NCBI GenBank assembly: GCA_030019215.1
Contig: JASEEZ010000006.1
Location: 1 to 34,159, forward strand
Reading direction: 5' to 3'
Source: Actinomycetota bacterium
Lineage (GTDB): Bacteria > Actinomycetota > Aquicultoria > Subteraquimicrobiales > UBA9087
DNA: 34,159 nucleotides
In this document: positions 21,831-30,141 of the stretch, in pieces
Layout: the number at the start of each line of letters is the position of its first letter
Position numbering within the stretch: position 1 is the first letter of the stretch
Program-made: the position numbers and the translations under genes
The notes under the pieces: generated by a model
The model's input: the letters and a program-made list of their open reading frames with translations, nothing else
What the model was told of the DNA's origin: nothing
Databases searched by the model: none

Positions 21831-24376
21831 TTCTTTCCTCCCTTTGAAATGCTCACCGCGATGAGCCTGCATCGTGGTCCCTTCGTCTCGGGATCGATGT
21901 CATCGCTGGTCAACAAGTTTCTCTTGCCGAAGTGACTGGGCATGAAGAGCAATCCACGAGGAAGCGAATCCATGATCCTCACGCTCGCCTCGATCTTTCC
22001 CCTCCTAGAAGCAACCCTAACTCGGGAACCCTCCTCTAGTCCCATCGCACTGGCATCCTCGGGACTCACTCCGACGTACTCCCCACCATAGGGTTCCAAG
22101 CTGGACAGCTTGGAGTGCGAGATCCTGATCCCGTCGTAAAACCCGAAGGAGGTTTCCCCCGTAACGAGGGAGAGAGGATATTTGCTGTCCGGTTTCTCTC
22201 CCGTTCTCTTCGGTTCGACCACCATGAAGCGGCAACTGCCCTTCCCTACCCGTTTCGGGATCGAAAACAGCAATTTTATCTCCTTCGCTATCTCCTTTTC
22301 CGAGGAGTAGTCCATGTCACAGCCCATCTTCTTGGATAGCTCAGCGATCGTTTTCCAATCGGACTGCACCGGTGATTCTACGCACTTTTTGATCTCCCTC
22401 ACGCGATGTTCCATATTCACGATGTTGCCGTCACTTTCCGGCAGAGTTAACCCCGGCAGAACAACATCGGCGAGCTTTGCCGTCTCGGAGAGAAAGATAT
22501 CCTGAACCATCAAAAAATCCAGAGATGAAAGGGCTCTCGTCGCATCCGTAGCGTTGGGGAACTGGGCAACCGAATCTCCCCCTATGATATACATCCCCAG
22601 AATGGAAGAGCCCGCTTTCTCCAGCATCTCCATCGCCGAAAGGCCGGGGGCATCAGGGAGAGAAGCCCCCCAAGCTTTTTTGAATTTATCCTTGATCTCA
22701 GTCGCTCGCTTCCAACCGGGATAGAACTCCGCCAGGGCACCCATATAGACGGCCCCCTGCAGATTGGAGAGAAGCAGGCACGGAAGCACGCTTCCCTTAA
22801 GCCGGTTGGTCAAGAGCAGTAGGTTGGCGATCAGCTTGAGGCTCTGAGGGCTCACCCTCTCCGCTCCGAAGAGGACAACTGGCCTCTTGCCCTCACCATA
22901 GAGCTTTGCCGCTTCCTTTAGAGTATCCGCCGGGAGGCCCGCCTTCTTCTCCACTCCTTCCATCTTGAACCCGTTGAGGGACTTCTTGAGCTCGGTGAAG
23001 TTGTCACACTTGGTCTTGGCAAACTTCTCATCGAAGAGGCCCTCATCAAGCAGGGCTTTGAGAAGACCGGCTAAAAGGAATTCCTCGGTGCCGACCTTGG
23101 GTCTGAGATATAGGCTGACCAATTTAGCTACCTTCGTCTCCATGGGATCAATGACGATGGCCTTGGCCCCATTGGCGATGGCCTTCTTCACCGCAACCCC
23201 CACGCGGGGATAGGCCGCGGTGACGTCGGCGTCCACGAGGAGCAATACATCGGCTTCCTCCACATCCTCCAGTGAGGCGATGGCTTCCCCGCCGAGTGTC
23301 TCGCAAAAGTCGAGGAGTCCCGGGAAGCCTAGAAGCCTGGCTGAACTGTCCACATTATTGGTTCCCACACAAGCCCTCAAGAACTTCTGAAAGAGGTAGA
23401 TGACCTCGTTGGAGCTTCCCGCCCCGATGAAACCACCGATGCTCTCCGGTCCATGCTCCTTCTTCAGCTTGAGAAGGCGTTCCGCGGCGTAACTCAGAGC
23501 CTCATCCCAACTGCACTCGGTCAGAGCTCCTTCCTTCTTGATAAGAGGAGTGGTTAGTCTCTCGGGGCTCGCCACATAGTCCCAACCGAATCTACCCCTG
23601 GCGCAGAGATAGTCGCAGGGATCCTTCGTGGTCGCCCTCAAAATCTCGCCCTCCACCGTGCCGAAGGAAAGCCCACAGCCGCAACCACAATAGGAGCAAG
23701 TCGTCTCGGTCTCCTTCATCTCCCACTCTCGGCCCCGGAACCGTCGATCGATCTCCAGAAGCGCTCCCACGGGACAGACCGCAAGGCAGCTCCCGCAGAA
23801 ATCACATCCCGACTCCTGAAGGGATTTGTCCAGCGGGGTGGTAACCTTGGTCAACATACCCCTTCTGGCGAAGTCGAGGATATCGGCGCCCTTAAGCTTG
23901 CAGATCCTCACACACCTGCCGCAAAGGATGCAGAGATTGTAATTTCTCTCGATGAAGGGATTGCTATCATCTATCGCATAGCCGGGATCCTTCATGGAAA
24001 ACCCGGTCTTCTCGATGCCCAGTTCGTAGGCATATTTCTGCAGTTCACATGCTCCGTTCTTGTCGCAACTCAGGCAATCGCCGGGGTGGTTGGAGAGAAT
24101 AAGCTCAATGACGAAACGCCTGGCCTCCTTGACCTTATCCGTGTTCGTATAAACAACCATCCCGTCCTTCACCTTCCGTGAACACGAGGCCACTAGCCCC
24201 TTGGTGTCCTCGACCTCCACTAAGCACACCCTGCACGCCCCCGTACTCTCCAAACATCTGCAGTAACAGAGGTGCGGTATGTCTATCCCGGCCAACGATG
24301 CCGCCTCGATGATAGCCACTCCGTCGGGAACCTTAACTTCTCTGTCGTCGATTTTCACCGTGACTAGCTCACTCAA
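21827..24376 (-). CDS. NuoG/FdhA-like iron-sulfur protein, molybdopterin-oxidoreductase fold without catalytic Cys/Sec
   Basis: An 849-residue protein built like NAD-linked formate dehydrogenase alpha or NuoG. It has a [2Fe-2S] domain (C37, C48, C51, C65), a His-Cys3 cluster (H97, C101, C104, C110), two ferredoxin clusters (C149-C159, C191-C201) and the molybdopterin-family [4Fe-4S] set (C227, C230, C234 and a later Cys). The C-terminal molybdopterin-binding domain (LVTGETSFGFYDG, FMPSHFGKRNLLTS) is FDH-like. The place of the catalytic Cys/Sec-His in FDH reads SARLLGFPG, Leu349-Gly350, with no TGA. Formate oxidation is therefore unlikely; electron transfer is more plausible. TTG at 24376 is chosen because GAAGGAGG stands seven bases upstream; it begins 17 bases after the preceding stop. 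Confidence 0.88.
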   Translation of the reverse strand: MSELVTVKIDDREVKVPDGVAIIEAASLAGIDIPHLCYCRCLESTGACRVCLVEVEDTKGLVASCSRKVKDGMVVYTNTDKVKEARRFVIELILSNHPGDCLSCDKNGACELQKYAYELGIEKTGFSMKDPGYAIDDSNPFIERNYNLCILCGRCVRICKLKGADILDFARRGMLTKVTTPLDKSLQESGCDFCGSCLAVCPVGALLEIDRRFRGREWEMKETETTCSYCGCGCGLSFGTVEGEILRATTKDPCDYLCARGRFGWDYVASPERLTTPLIKKEGALTECSWDEALSYAAERLLKLKKEHGPESIGGFIGAGSSNEVIYLFQKFLRACVGTNNVDSSARLLGFPGLLDFCETLGGEAIASLEDVEEADVLLLVDADVTAAYPRVGVAVKKAIANGAKAIVIDPMETKVAKLVSLYLRPKVGTEEFLLAGLLKALLDEGLFDEKFAKTKCDNFTELKKSLNGFKMEGVEKKAGLPADTLKEAAKLYGEGKRPVVLFGAERVSPQSLKLIANLLLLTNRLKGSVLPCLLLSNLQGAVYMGALAEFYPGWKRATEIKDKFKKAWGASLPDAPGLSAMEMLEKAGSSILGMYIIGGDSVAQFPNATDATRALSSLDFLMVQDIFLSETAKLADVVLPGLTLPESDGNIVNMEHRVREIKKCVESPVQSDWKTIAELSKKMGCDMDYSSEKEIAKEIKLLFSIPKRVGKGSCRFMVVEPKRTGEKPDSKYPLSLVTGETSFGFYDGIRISHSKLSSLEPYGGEYVGVSPEDASAMGLEEGSRVRVASRRGKIEASVRIMDSLPRGLLFMPSHFGKRNLLTSDDIDPETKGPRCRLIAVSISKGGKK

Positions 24377-24393
24377 TGCCTTTCCTCCTTCGA

Positions 24394-24918
24394 TCAAACT
24401 ACCTCTATGGCCCCGGCCTCACAGACCGCGAGGCACTCTCCACACCTATTGCATTTCTTTTCCCTGATATAATAGGGCCTATTGTCTGAAAGATAGGGTA
24501 TCAACTTCTCGCCCACCACGGCGTCCACCGGACAAACTTCCTTGCAGACGCCACACAACGTGCACCTCTCTGGAATTATACTGTAATTTATAAGGGCTTC
24601 GCAGGATTTCTTAGCGCAGTGTTTCTCATCTATATGTTCTTCGTACTCTTCGCGTGAAGTGGCCAGCGATTCCAGAATGAAACCTGCTGCATCCTTGCCG
24701 AGTTTGCAACGGGCCGTATCCACCGCCGCCGAGGAAATGGCCTCCAGCATCCGAATATCCTCCTCCTTACCCTCGCCTTTGGTAATCGCCTCAAGAATAT
24801 CGACCATCTGTGCCACACCGAGCATACACGGAAGACACTTGCCGCACATCTTGTCCTCGGCAAACCCCCTTAAAAATTCCAGGGCTATTAAGACAGCGCA
24901 ACCATCTTGCGAACTCAC
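24394..24918 (-). CDS. Small iron-sulfur protein: NuoF C-terminal-like domain plus two ferredoxin clusters
   Basis: A 174-residue protein that looks like a copy of only the C-terminal third of the neighbouring NuoF-like subunit. It has the N3-type cluster site (KMCGKCLPCMLGVAQM and the later TARCKLG). Then comes EEYEEHIDEKHC, close to the neighbour's DEYEAHIRDKHC, and two 4Fe-4S motifs (CTLCGVCKEVCPVDAV and CNRCGECLAVCEAGAI). The FMN/NADH-binding part is absent. The GTG at 24918 overlaps the NuoF-like stop as GTGA. A longer frame from 24987 would overlap that gene by 73 bases and is less likely. Probably an electron-wiring subunit between the NuoF-like and NuoG-like proteins. Confidence 0.85.
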   Translation of the reverse strand: MSSQDGCAVLIALEFLRGFAEDKMCGKCLPCMLGVAQMVDILEAITKGEGKEEDIRMLEAISSAAVDTARCKLGKDAAGFILESLATSREEYEEHIDEKHCAKKSCEALINYSIIPERCTLCGVCKEVCPVDAVVGEKLIPYLSDNRPYYIREKKCNRCGECLAVCEAGAIEVV

Positions 24919-26786
24919 TTGGTCACCGCCTTTTCGTATTCCATAACCACACAGCCCGTGGGGCAGACGGAGATGCAAGCCCCACACTTGATGCAGTAGG
25001 TCTCATCTATGTAAGGCCTATCCCTTTCATCCACGATGGCGTTGGAGGGACAAGCCTCCTGGCAAAGTGAACAGAGAAGACAGTCCTCTTCTCGAATCCT
25101 GTAGCGACCAAGGACCAAGCAGGTATGAGCGGGACAGTGTTTGTCTCTGATGTGTGCTTCGTACTCGTCCCTGAAATATTTGATCGTGGAGAGGACGGGG
25201 TTCGGTGCACTTTTTCCCAGTCCACACAGGGCAGTTCTCTTGATGTAATCACCCAAATACTCCAGGCGCTCGATGTCTCCTTCCCGTCCCTTGCCCTCCA
25301 CAATTCTGTCCAAAATTGAGAGCATCTCGAAGGTACCGACCCGGCAAGGTGGGCACTTTCCACAGGACTCCTTCTGGGTGAAAGAGAGAAAATATCTGGC
25401 TATCTCCACCATGCAATCGGATTCGTCCATGACTACAAGACCGCCGGAGCCCATCATGGCACCCACCTCGGTCAAGGAATCGAAATCGACGGGCAAATCG
25501 AGGTGTTGCTCCGGAATACAACCACCGCTGGGCCCACCTATCTGGACAGCCTTAAACCTCTTATCTCCCAGAATGCCTCCCCCGATATCGAAGACAATTT
25601 CACGAATGGTGATGCCCATGGGGACCTCGATCAGCCCCGTGTTCTTCACCTTTCCGGTGAGGGCAAATATCTTCGTTCCCGCGGAGTTCTTCGAACCGAT
25701 GCCCGCATACCAATTGCCCCCTTTTATGATGATCGGGGAAACATTGGCGAAAGTCTCCACGTTGTTCAGGACGGTGGGTCTGCCCCACAAACCCTTCTCG
25801 ACAGAGCGAGGAGGAGTGGGACGCGGCATCCCCCGCCTGCCCTCGACGGAAAACATCAGAGCCGTCGACTCCCCACAGATAAAAGCCCCCGCTCCCCTCT
25901 TTATCTCCAAATCGAAGTTGAAGCCGGTTCCCAGTATATCCTCACCTAAAAGACCCATCTCCCTCGCTTGAGAGATGGCGATGGTCAGATTTTCTACGGC
26001 CAAGGGGTACTCCTCCCTCACATAGATGAATCCCTCGTTGCAGCTCCCCACGGCGTAAGCACAGATTACCATCCCCTCGATCACCGAATGGGGATCTCCC
26101 TCGAGTACGCTCCTGTCCATGAAAGCACCGGGGTCTCCCTCGTCTCCGTTGCAGATGACATACTTTATACTACCCTCGGTCTTTCGACCTCCTTCCCACT
26201 TCCGCCCGGTGGGAAAGCCGGCTCCACCTCGACCCCGCAAACCGGACTTCTTGACCTCCTCGATGACATCCTGGGGAGTCATCTCCGTGAGCACCTTGGC
26301 CAGCGCCTCATAGCCGCCCACCGCTATGTAGTCCTCAATGTTCGTAGGATCAATTTGGCCACAGTTTCTCAAGACTATCCTCCGTTGCTTGCCATAGAAG
26401 GGGATCTCCTCTCCCTTGACAGCAAGCTTTCCTGTGTTTGGATCGGCCACTTGCAGTCGCCCAACAACCCTGCCTCGGTTCAAGGTAAGATCAATTATTT
26501 TCGCCGCATCAAAGGGATCGACCTTCTGATAGAAGACGTCCAGGGGTTCCAGGATGACAACAGGGCCCTTCTCACACAAACCCTGACAACCCGTGGGCCT
26601 TATCTCGAAATCGGTGCCCTGTCTGGTGGCCTCCTTCTGGAAGGCCTCCACGACCTGAAGTGAACCCGAGGCGCGGCAGCCCGTTCCACCACAAACCCTG
26701 ACTATTTTTTTCTTCTGGCCAGCACGCTCACTGCATATCCTCTCCCTGAAAATGCGCAGTTCTTTCGGGCCCTTTAGCTTACTCAC
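24915..26786 (-). CDS. NuoF/HydB-like NADH-binding flavoprotein subunit
   Basis: A 623-residue diaphorase subunit like HydB/HymB of bifurcating hydrogenases. An N-terminal thioredoxin-like [2Fe-2S] domain (RVCGGTGCRASG, PTGCQGLCEKGP) is followed by the NuoF core. NADH/FMN binding shows in GLRGRGGAGFPTGRKW and YVICNGDEGDPGAFMDRSVL, and the N3 cluster in ESCGKCPPCRVGTFEM. Two C-terminal ferredoxin motifs follow (CLLCSLCQEACPS and CIKCGACISVCPTGC). The start GTG at 26786 overlaps the NuoE-like stop by eight bases. No H-cluster hydrogenase subunit is present in the window. It probably exchanges electrons between NAD(H) and ferredoxin-like carriers serving CODH/ACS; that link is inference from gene order. 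Confidence 0.9.
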   Translation of the reverse strand: MSKLKGPKELRIFRERICSERAGQKKKIVRVCGGTGCRASGSLQVVEAFQKEATRQGTDFEIRPTGCQGLCEKGPVVILEPLDVFYQKVDPFDAAKIIDLTLNRGRVVGRLQVADPNTGKLAVKGEEIPFYGKQRRIVLRNCGQIDPTNIEDYIAVGGYEALAKVLTEMTPQDVIEEVKKSGLRGRGGAGFPTGRKWEGGRKTEGSIKYVICNGDEGDPGAFMDRSVLEGDPHSVIEGMVICAYAVGSCNEGFIYVREEYPLAVENLTIAISQAREMGLLGEDILGTGFNFDLEIKRGAGAFICGESTALMFSVEGRRGMPRPTPPRSVEKGLWGRPTVLNNVETFANVSPIIIKGGNWYAGIGSKNSAGTKIFALTGKVKNTGLIEVPMGITIREIVFDIGGGILGDKRFKAVQIGGPSGGCIPEQHLDLPVDFDSLTEVGAMMGSGGLVVMDESDCMVEIARYFLSFTQKESCGKCPPCRVGTFEMLSILDRIVEGKGREGDIERLEYLGDYIKRTALCGLGKSAPNPVLSTIKYFRDEYEAHIRDKHCPAHTCLVLGRYRIREEDCLLCSLCQEACPSNAIVDERDRPYIDETYCIKCGACISVCPTGCVVMEYEKAVTK

Positions 26787-27282
26787 CCTTTTCCTTCCCT
26801 TCAGCCTTAAGGGTGGTGACTATCTTTTTTGGATCTCGTTCTTTCAGCACTTGTTCGTTGACCACCACCACAGGAGCGAGAGCGCAGCAACCCACACAGC
26901 TCACCGTCTCCAAAGTAAACTTGAGATCATCGGTGGTCTCCCCATCCTTTATCTCCAGCTCCTCCTCGAGACCTTCCAGAATCGCCTTTGAGCCTCTGAC
27001 GTGGCAAGCGGTCCCCCTGCAGACCTTGATCACATTCTCGCCGCGCGGCGTGAAGTAGAAGTGAGCATAGAAGGAAGCCACCCCGTACACATGAGCGAGG
27101 GACAGACCAACCCCCTCCGCAATAACGGCCAAGGTCTCCTCGGGCAGATAACCCAGTTTCTTCTGGACATCCTGGAGTATGTGCACAAGCACCCCCCGCC
27201 TGCCCTCGTACTTCTCTAATATCTCACGAACGCAATCAAGTTCGGCCTGCTTGCAGGCGCAACCCTTACTTTTTTTGCCCAT
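26779..27282 (-). CDS. NuoE/HydC-like thioredoxin-type [2Fe-2S] subunit
   Basis: A 167-residue NuoE-family protein. The N-terminal helical part carries GVLVHILQDVQKKLGYLPEE. The [2Fe-2S] ligands are in VCRGTACHVRGS and VSCVGCCALAPVV (C-x4-C and C-x3-C). It partners the NuoF-like protein encoded next. The ATG at 27282 has GAGAGGAAG upstream and lies 65 bases after acsD ends. The N-terminus has an extra Cys pair (GCACKQ), often seen in HydC-type members. Confidence 0.92.
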   Translation of the reverse strand: MGKKSKGCACKQAELDCVREILEKYEGRRGVLVHILQDVQKKLGYLPEETLAVIAEGVGLSLAHVYGVASFYAHFYFTPRGENVIKVCRGTACHVRGSKAILEGLEEELEIKDGETTDDLKFTLETVSCVGCCALAPVVVVNEQVLKERDPKKIVTTLKAEGKEKGE

Positions 27283-27347
27283 TAAAAGATCTTCCTCTCA
27301 AATTACCTGGGCCATCGGCGAACTCAGCAACCCGTCGATAATCCAAT

Positions 27348-28292
27348 TCATCCCATGAGCTTGTCGATGAATCGCTTCACCAATTTGACCGCCTCGGGAT
27401 GTCGCATGATCAAAATATCCGCTCCGGCCACCAGCAGACTTACGGCCGTTACGGCTTCCCAAAGGATACCCCGCTTGGCCGCATCCCCCCAGGCGGGTTC
27501 CTCTTCCATGCTTGTCTTCGCCTCCTTGGCCCGCCAGGCCTCCCTGCCCAGATTGGAGATGATGGGCATTTGTGTCATATCGTCGTTCTGCTGAAGTGCA
27601 GCGGATTTCAGTCGCTCGATCACGGAATAGGTATATTCCAAGCCATAACCCAGAGCACCTGTCGAGGGATCGATGACAATCCTGCTAGCATCCTGCCCCA
27701 GTTGAGTCATCAAGATATTGAGTTGCTTGGCCATGTTAACATCTATGGGTGTCTGCCCAACGACGCTGTGTCTATAGGCAAGAACCGGGGCCACAACGGA
27801 TTTATAATTGTCCTCTACAGCTGGGCCCAACAGAAGATTGCTGCCCTGGGTGACCTCGGCCACCTTCTTTAGAACCTCCGCATCTTTCTCGATATTGCCC
27901 GAACCGTAGACGATCACCGGAATCGAAACCGCCTCCATCACAGACTTAACCGTTTGAGCCGCCTCCTCTGGAGTGCGATTTTCGCCATTGGGATCGGTCC
28001 CCAGGAGCTGGAGACAGATCATATCCGCACCATACTCGCCCTGGCACTTCTTAGCCCAGGCGACCGGATTGGCCAGCACATCCGAGAAGGGCCCGATCAC
28101 AGCCGGAGGCCAGTTCTGTGGTTCGATATCGTAGACCTCCATGGCAATAGCGGGTTTTGTGACCATCTGACCTTCCCAGAGATGAAAGGGAAAGGAGTTT
28201 TCCCCGCCAACCACCCGGGCAGAATCTCCCGCCCCGATGCTCACTTCGCGAATCTTTCCATTGTAACTTTCAATTGGTGTCTCAAAAGCCAT
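27348..28292 (-). CDS. acsD: Corrinoid iron-sulfur protein small subunit (CoFeSP beta)
   Basis: The small subunit of the corrinoid protein that carries the methyl group to ACS; 314 residues, near the 323 of the Moorella protein. Family blocks are PFHLWEGQMVTKPAIAMEVYD, GADMICLQLLGTDPNGENRTPEEAA, VYGSGNIEKDAEVLKKVAE and IVIDPSTGALGYGLEYTYSVIERLK. The protein is a TIM barrel without its own iron-sulfur cluster. The large subunit gene acsC and the methyltransferase acsE, normally neighbours, are not in this window. The ATG at 28292 has GAAAGGAGA upstream. Confidence 0.93.
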   Translation of the reverse strand: MAFETPIESYNGKIREVSIGAGDSARVVGGENSFPFHLWEGQMVTKPAIAMEVYDIEPQNWPPAVIGPFSDVLANPVAWAKKCQGEYGADMICLQLLGTDPNGENRTPEEAAQTVKSVMEAVSIPVIVYGSGNIEKDAEVLKKVAEVTQGSNLLLGPAVEDNYKSVVAPVLAYRHSVVGQTPIDVNMAKQLNILMTQLGQDASRIVIDPSTGALGYGLEYTYSVIERLKSAALQQNDDMTQMPIISNLGREAWRAKEAKTSMEEEPAWGDAAKRGILWEAVTAVSLLVAGADILIMRHPEAVKLVKRFIDKLMG

Positions 28293-28367
28293 CTGTGATC
28301 TCCTTTCAACTAACTTAAATTAGCTGGCAGCTCGTTCACCTGCTCGCTTGATAGCGTATAGCCCGAA

Positions 28368-28433
28368 CCATCAGCCATTTGCCATCAGCCATCTGCCATC
28401 AGCCATCTGCCATCAGCCATCTGCCATCAGCCA
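28368..28433. repeat. Tandem 14-bp array (CCATCAGCCATCTG)
   Basis: About four and a half copies of CCATCAGCCATCTG, the middle three exact (28382-28423), in the acsD-folD gap. Just before it stands GCTCGCTTGATAGCGTATAGC (28343 onward), matching the unit before the similar array near 7.2 kb. The array abuts the MITE-like element at 28440. Confidence 0.88.
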
Positions 28434-28439
28434 TAAGCT

Positions 28440-28500
28440 AGTGCCGTTACAACTATTTCTTAGTTGACAAAACCTTCTATCTTAAAGTTGTAGCGGTACT
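28440..28500. repeat. 61-bp MITE-like element forming the 3' end of folD
   Basis: The ends AGTGCCGTTACAACT (28440-28454) and AGTTGTAGCGGTACT (28486-28500) are inverted with 13 of 15 matching. The same ends flank a longer element at 30142-30312. The right end encodes the last residues of FolD and its stop codon. Confidence 0.65.
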
Positions 28501-29345
28501 CGCTGTTGCTTGGCAGCTTCTATCGTATTCCTCATGAGCATGGTGATGGTCATCGGCCCGACTCCTCCGGGTACGGGAGTAATGGCCGAAGCTTTTTCCT
28601 TGACACCCTCAAAATCCACATCTCCAACCAATCTCCCATCCTCAAGCCGGTTCACTCCCACATCAATGACCACGACACCTTCCTTTACCATGTCCGCTTT
28701 TATCATCTCGGGCTTGCCAACCGCCGCCACGAGGACGTCAGCACTCGCGGTGTGAGCGGTCAAATCTCTCGTCCTCGAGTGGCAGATGGTGACGGTCGCG
28801 TGCCTGGAAAGGAGTAGTAAAGAGACTGGCTTTCCCACTATATTGCTCCTTCCAACAACGACCGCTTCTTTGCCCTTTAAATCAACTCCTGCCCGCTCAA
28901 GCAGAATCATTATCCCATGCGGTGTGCAGGGCAGCAAAGTTTCCTCGCCCACAACCAGCTTGCCGACATTCACCGGATGGAATCCGTCCACGTCCTTTCT
29001 CGGATCGATTGCCTCCAACACCCGCCCCTCGTCGATGTGACCGGGTAAGGGAAGTTGAACCAAAACCCCGTGAACCCTCGGATCACCGTTCAGTTTGTGT
29101 ATCAAGCCGATGAGTTCCTCCTCGGACACGTCAGCAGGGAGAGCGTGCTTTTCAGAGTAGATACCCAGGTTAGCACAGGTCTTTTCCTTCTGACCGACGT
29201 ACACTTTGGAAGCGGGATTCTCACCCACGATGACCACGGCCAGGCCGGGTGTTAGACCGGAGGCCTTGAGTTCACCCACCTCCCCTTTCATTTCCTCACG
29301 CAATTCCGCGGCGATAACCTTACCATCGATGATCTTGGCGGCCAT
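28482..29345 (-). CDS. folD: Bifunctional methylene-THF dehydrogenase / methenyl-THF cyclohydrolase
   Basis: Carries out the two middle steps of the methyl branch between formyl-THF and methylene-THF; 287 residues. Visible blocks are [16 protein letters not shown] with the catalytic Lys, [34 protein letters not shown] for the dinucleotide and [14 protein letters not shown] 29345 is preferred over the adjacent GTG at 29348 because AAGGGGG stands five bases before it. The C-terminal residues after AAKQQ (RVPLQL) and the stop are encoded by the repeat element at 28440-28500. The gene follows cooC by 27 bases. Confidence 0.95.
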   Translation of the reverse strand: MAAKIIDGKVIAAELREEMKGEVGELKASGLTPGLAVVIVGENPASKVYVGQKEKTCANLGIYSEKHALPADVSEEELIGLIHKLNGDPRVHGVLVQLPLPGHIDEGRVLEAIDPRKDVDGFHPVNVGKLVVGEETLLPCTPHGIMILLERAGVDLKGKEAVVVGRSNIVGKPVSLLLLSRHATVTICHSRTRDLTAHTASADVLVAAVGKPEMIKADMVKEGVVVIDVGVNRLEDGRLVGDVDFEGVKEKASAITPVPGGVGPMTITMLMRNTIEAAKQQRVPLQL

Positions 29346-29372
29346 CACAACCCCCTTTAACTTCCTTTGCCC

Positions 29373-30128
29373 TTATGCCAAACCGATCCTTTCCATCATC
29401 TCCCTCACGACCTCAACGCTCGGGGAATCCTCAGGCAGATCGATGAGGGATTTCCCTCCCAACTCATATTCGTAAATCAACTGGTCCTCCGGAACGACGC
29501 CGAGCAGTTCCAACCCCAATTTCTCCGCCTCTTGACCCAGGGCCGGCTGGAGAGCTCCCGTCACCCGGTTTATCACCAAACCTCGCTTCCTGATGCCCAA
29601 CTCCAGCTCATCGGCTAAATCGCTTAACTTCCAAGCCGTTCTAATCCCCCTGAGAGCGGGATCGGAGACGAGGATGAGGATATCCACATCCCGAGTGGTC
29701 CGCCTGCTCAAGTGCTCCATACCAGCCTCGTTATCCATGACGAGGTATTTATAATTACCAGAGAGCATATCGATGTACTTCCGAACAAGAGTATTGGCGT
29801 AACAGTAACAACCCGGTCCCTCCGGTCTTCCCATGACGAGGAGATCGTATCCCCCCGACTCGATCAGCGTCTCCTGGATGCGGTATTCCATGAAGGTATC
29901 CTTGGGCATACCTGGGGGGATCTTCGCTCCCTCCAGCATCTCATCGCAAATCCGCCCCACGGTCTCCCGCACATCGAGACCCAAAACCTCACCAAGATTG
30001 GCATTGGGGTCAGCATCGACTGCCAGAATGGGACCTTCACCCTTTCCCTTTAAATACCGAACCACCAGCGCGGAAAGAGTGGTCTTTCCCGTACCGCCCT
30101 TACCGGCCACCGCAATGGTAAAACCCAT
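29373..30128 (-). CDS. cooC: CooC-type nickel-insertion ATPase for CODH/ACS
   Basis: A 251-residue MinD/ParA-class ATPase that matures the nickel centres of CODH (or ACS, for the related AcsF). The P-loop AGKGGTGKTTLSAL is the deviant Walker A with the extra Lys. VDADPNANLGEVLGL, GRPEGPGCYCYANTLVR with the CxC metal site, and YLVMDNEAGMEHLSRRTTRDVD are the family blocks. The ATG at 30128 follows GGAG. A MITE-like element begins only 13 bases upstream, so it lies within the leader of this gene. Confidence 0.93.
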   Translation of the reverse strand: MGFTIAVAGKGGTGKTTLSALVVRYLKGKGEGPILAVDADPNANLGEVLGLDVRETVGRICDEMLEGAKIPPGMPKDTFMEYRIQETLIESGGYDLLVMGRPEGPGCYCYANTLVRKYIDMLSGNYKYLVMDNEAGMEHLSRRTTRDVDILILVSDPALRGIRTAWKLSDLADELELGIRKRGLVINRVTGALQPALGQEAEKLGLELLGVVPEDQLIYEYELGGKSLIDLPEDSPSVEVVREMMERIGLA

Positions 30129-30141
30129 TCTCCAACTCCTC

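Noticed and set aside
21827-24376. Formate dehydrogenase with selenocysteine
   Set aside because: The codons at the catalytic position are Leu-Gly (SARLLGFPG) and no in-frame TGA is present, so neither the Sec nor the Cys enzyme is supported.
24919-24987. Longer N-terminus for the small Fe-S protein from 24987
   Set aside because: It would overlap the NuoF-like gene by 73 bases. A GTG overlapping that gene's stop (GTGA) gives the usual coupled arrangement.
24915-27282. [FeFe]-hydrogenase operon (HydABC)
   Set aside because: HydB- and HydC-like subunits are present, but neither the small Fe-S protein nor the NuoG-like protein contains H-cluster motifs.
28368-28433. CRISPR array
   Set aside because: The 14-bp units are contiguous without spacers, and no cas genes are nearby.
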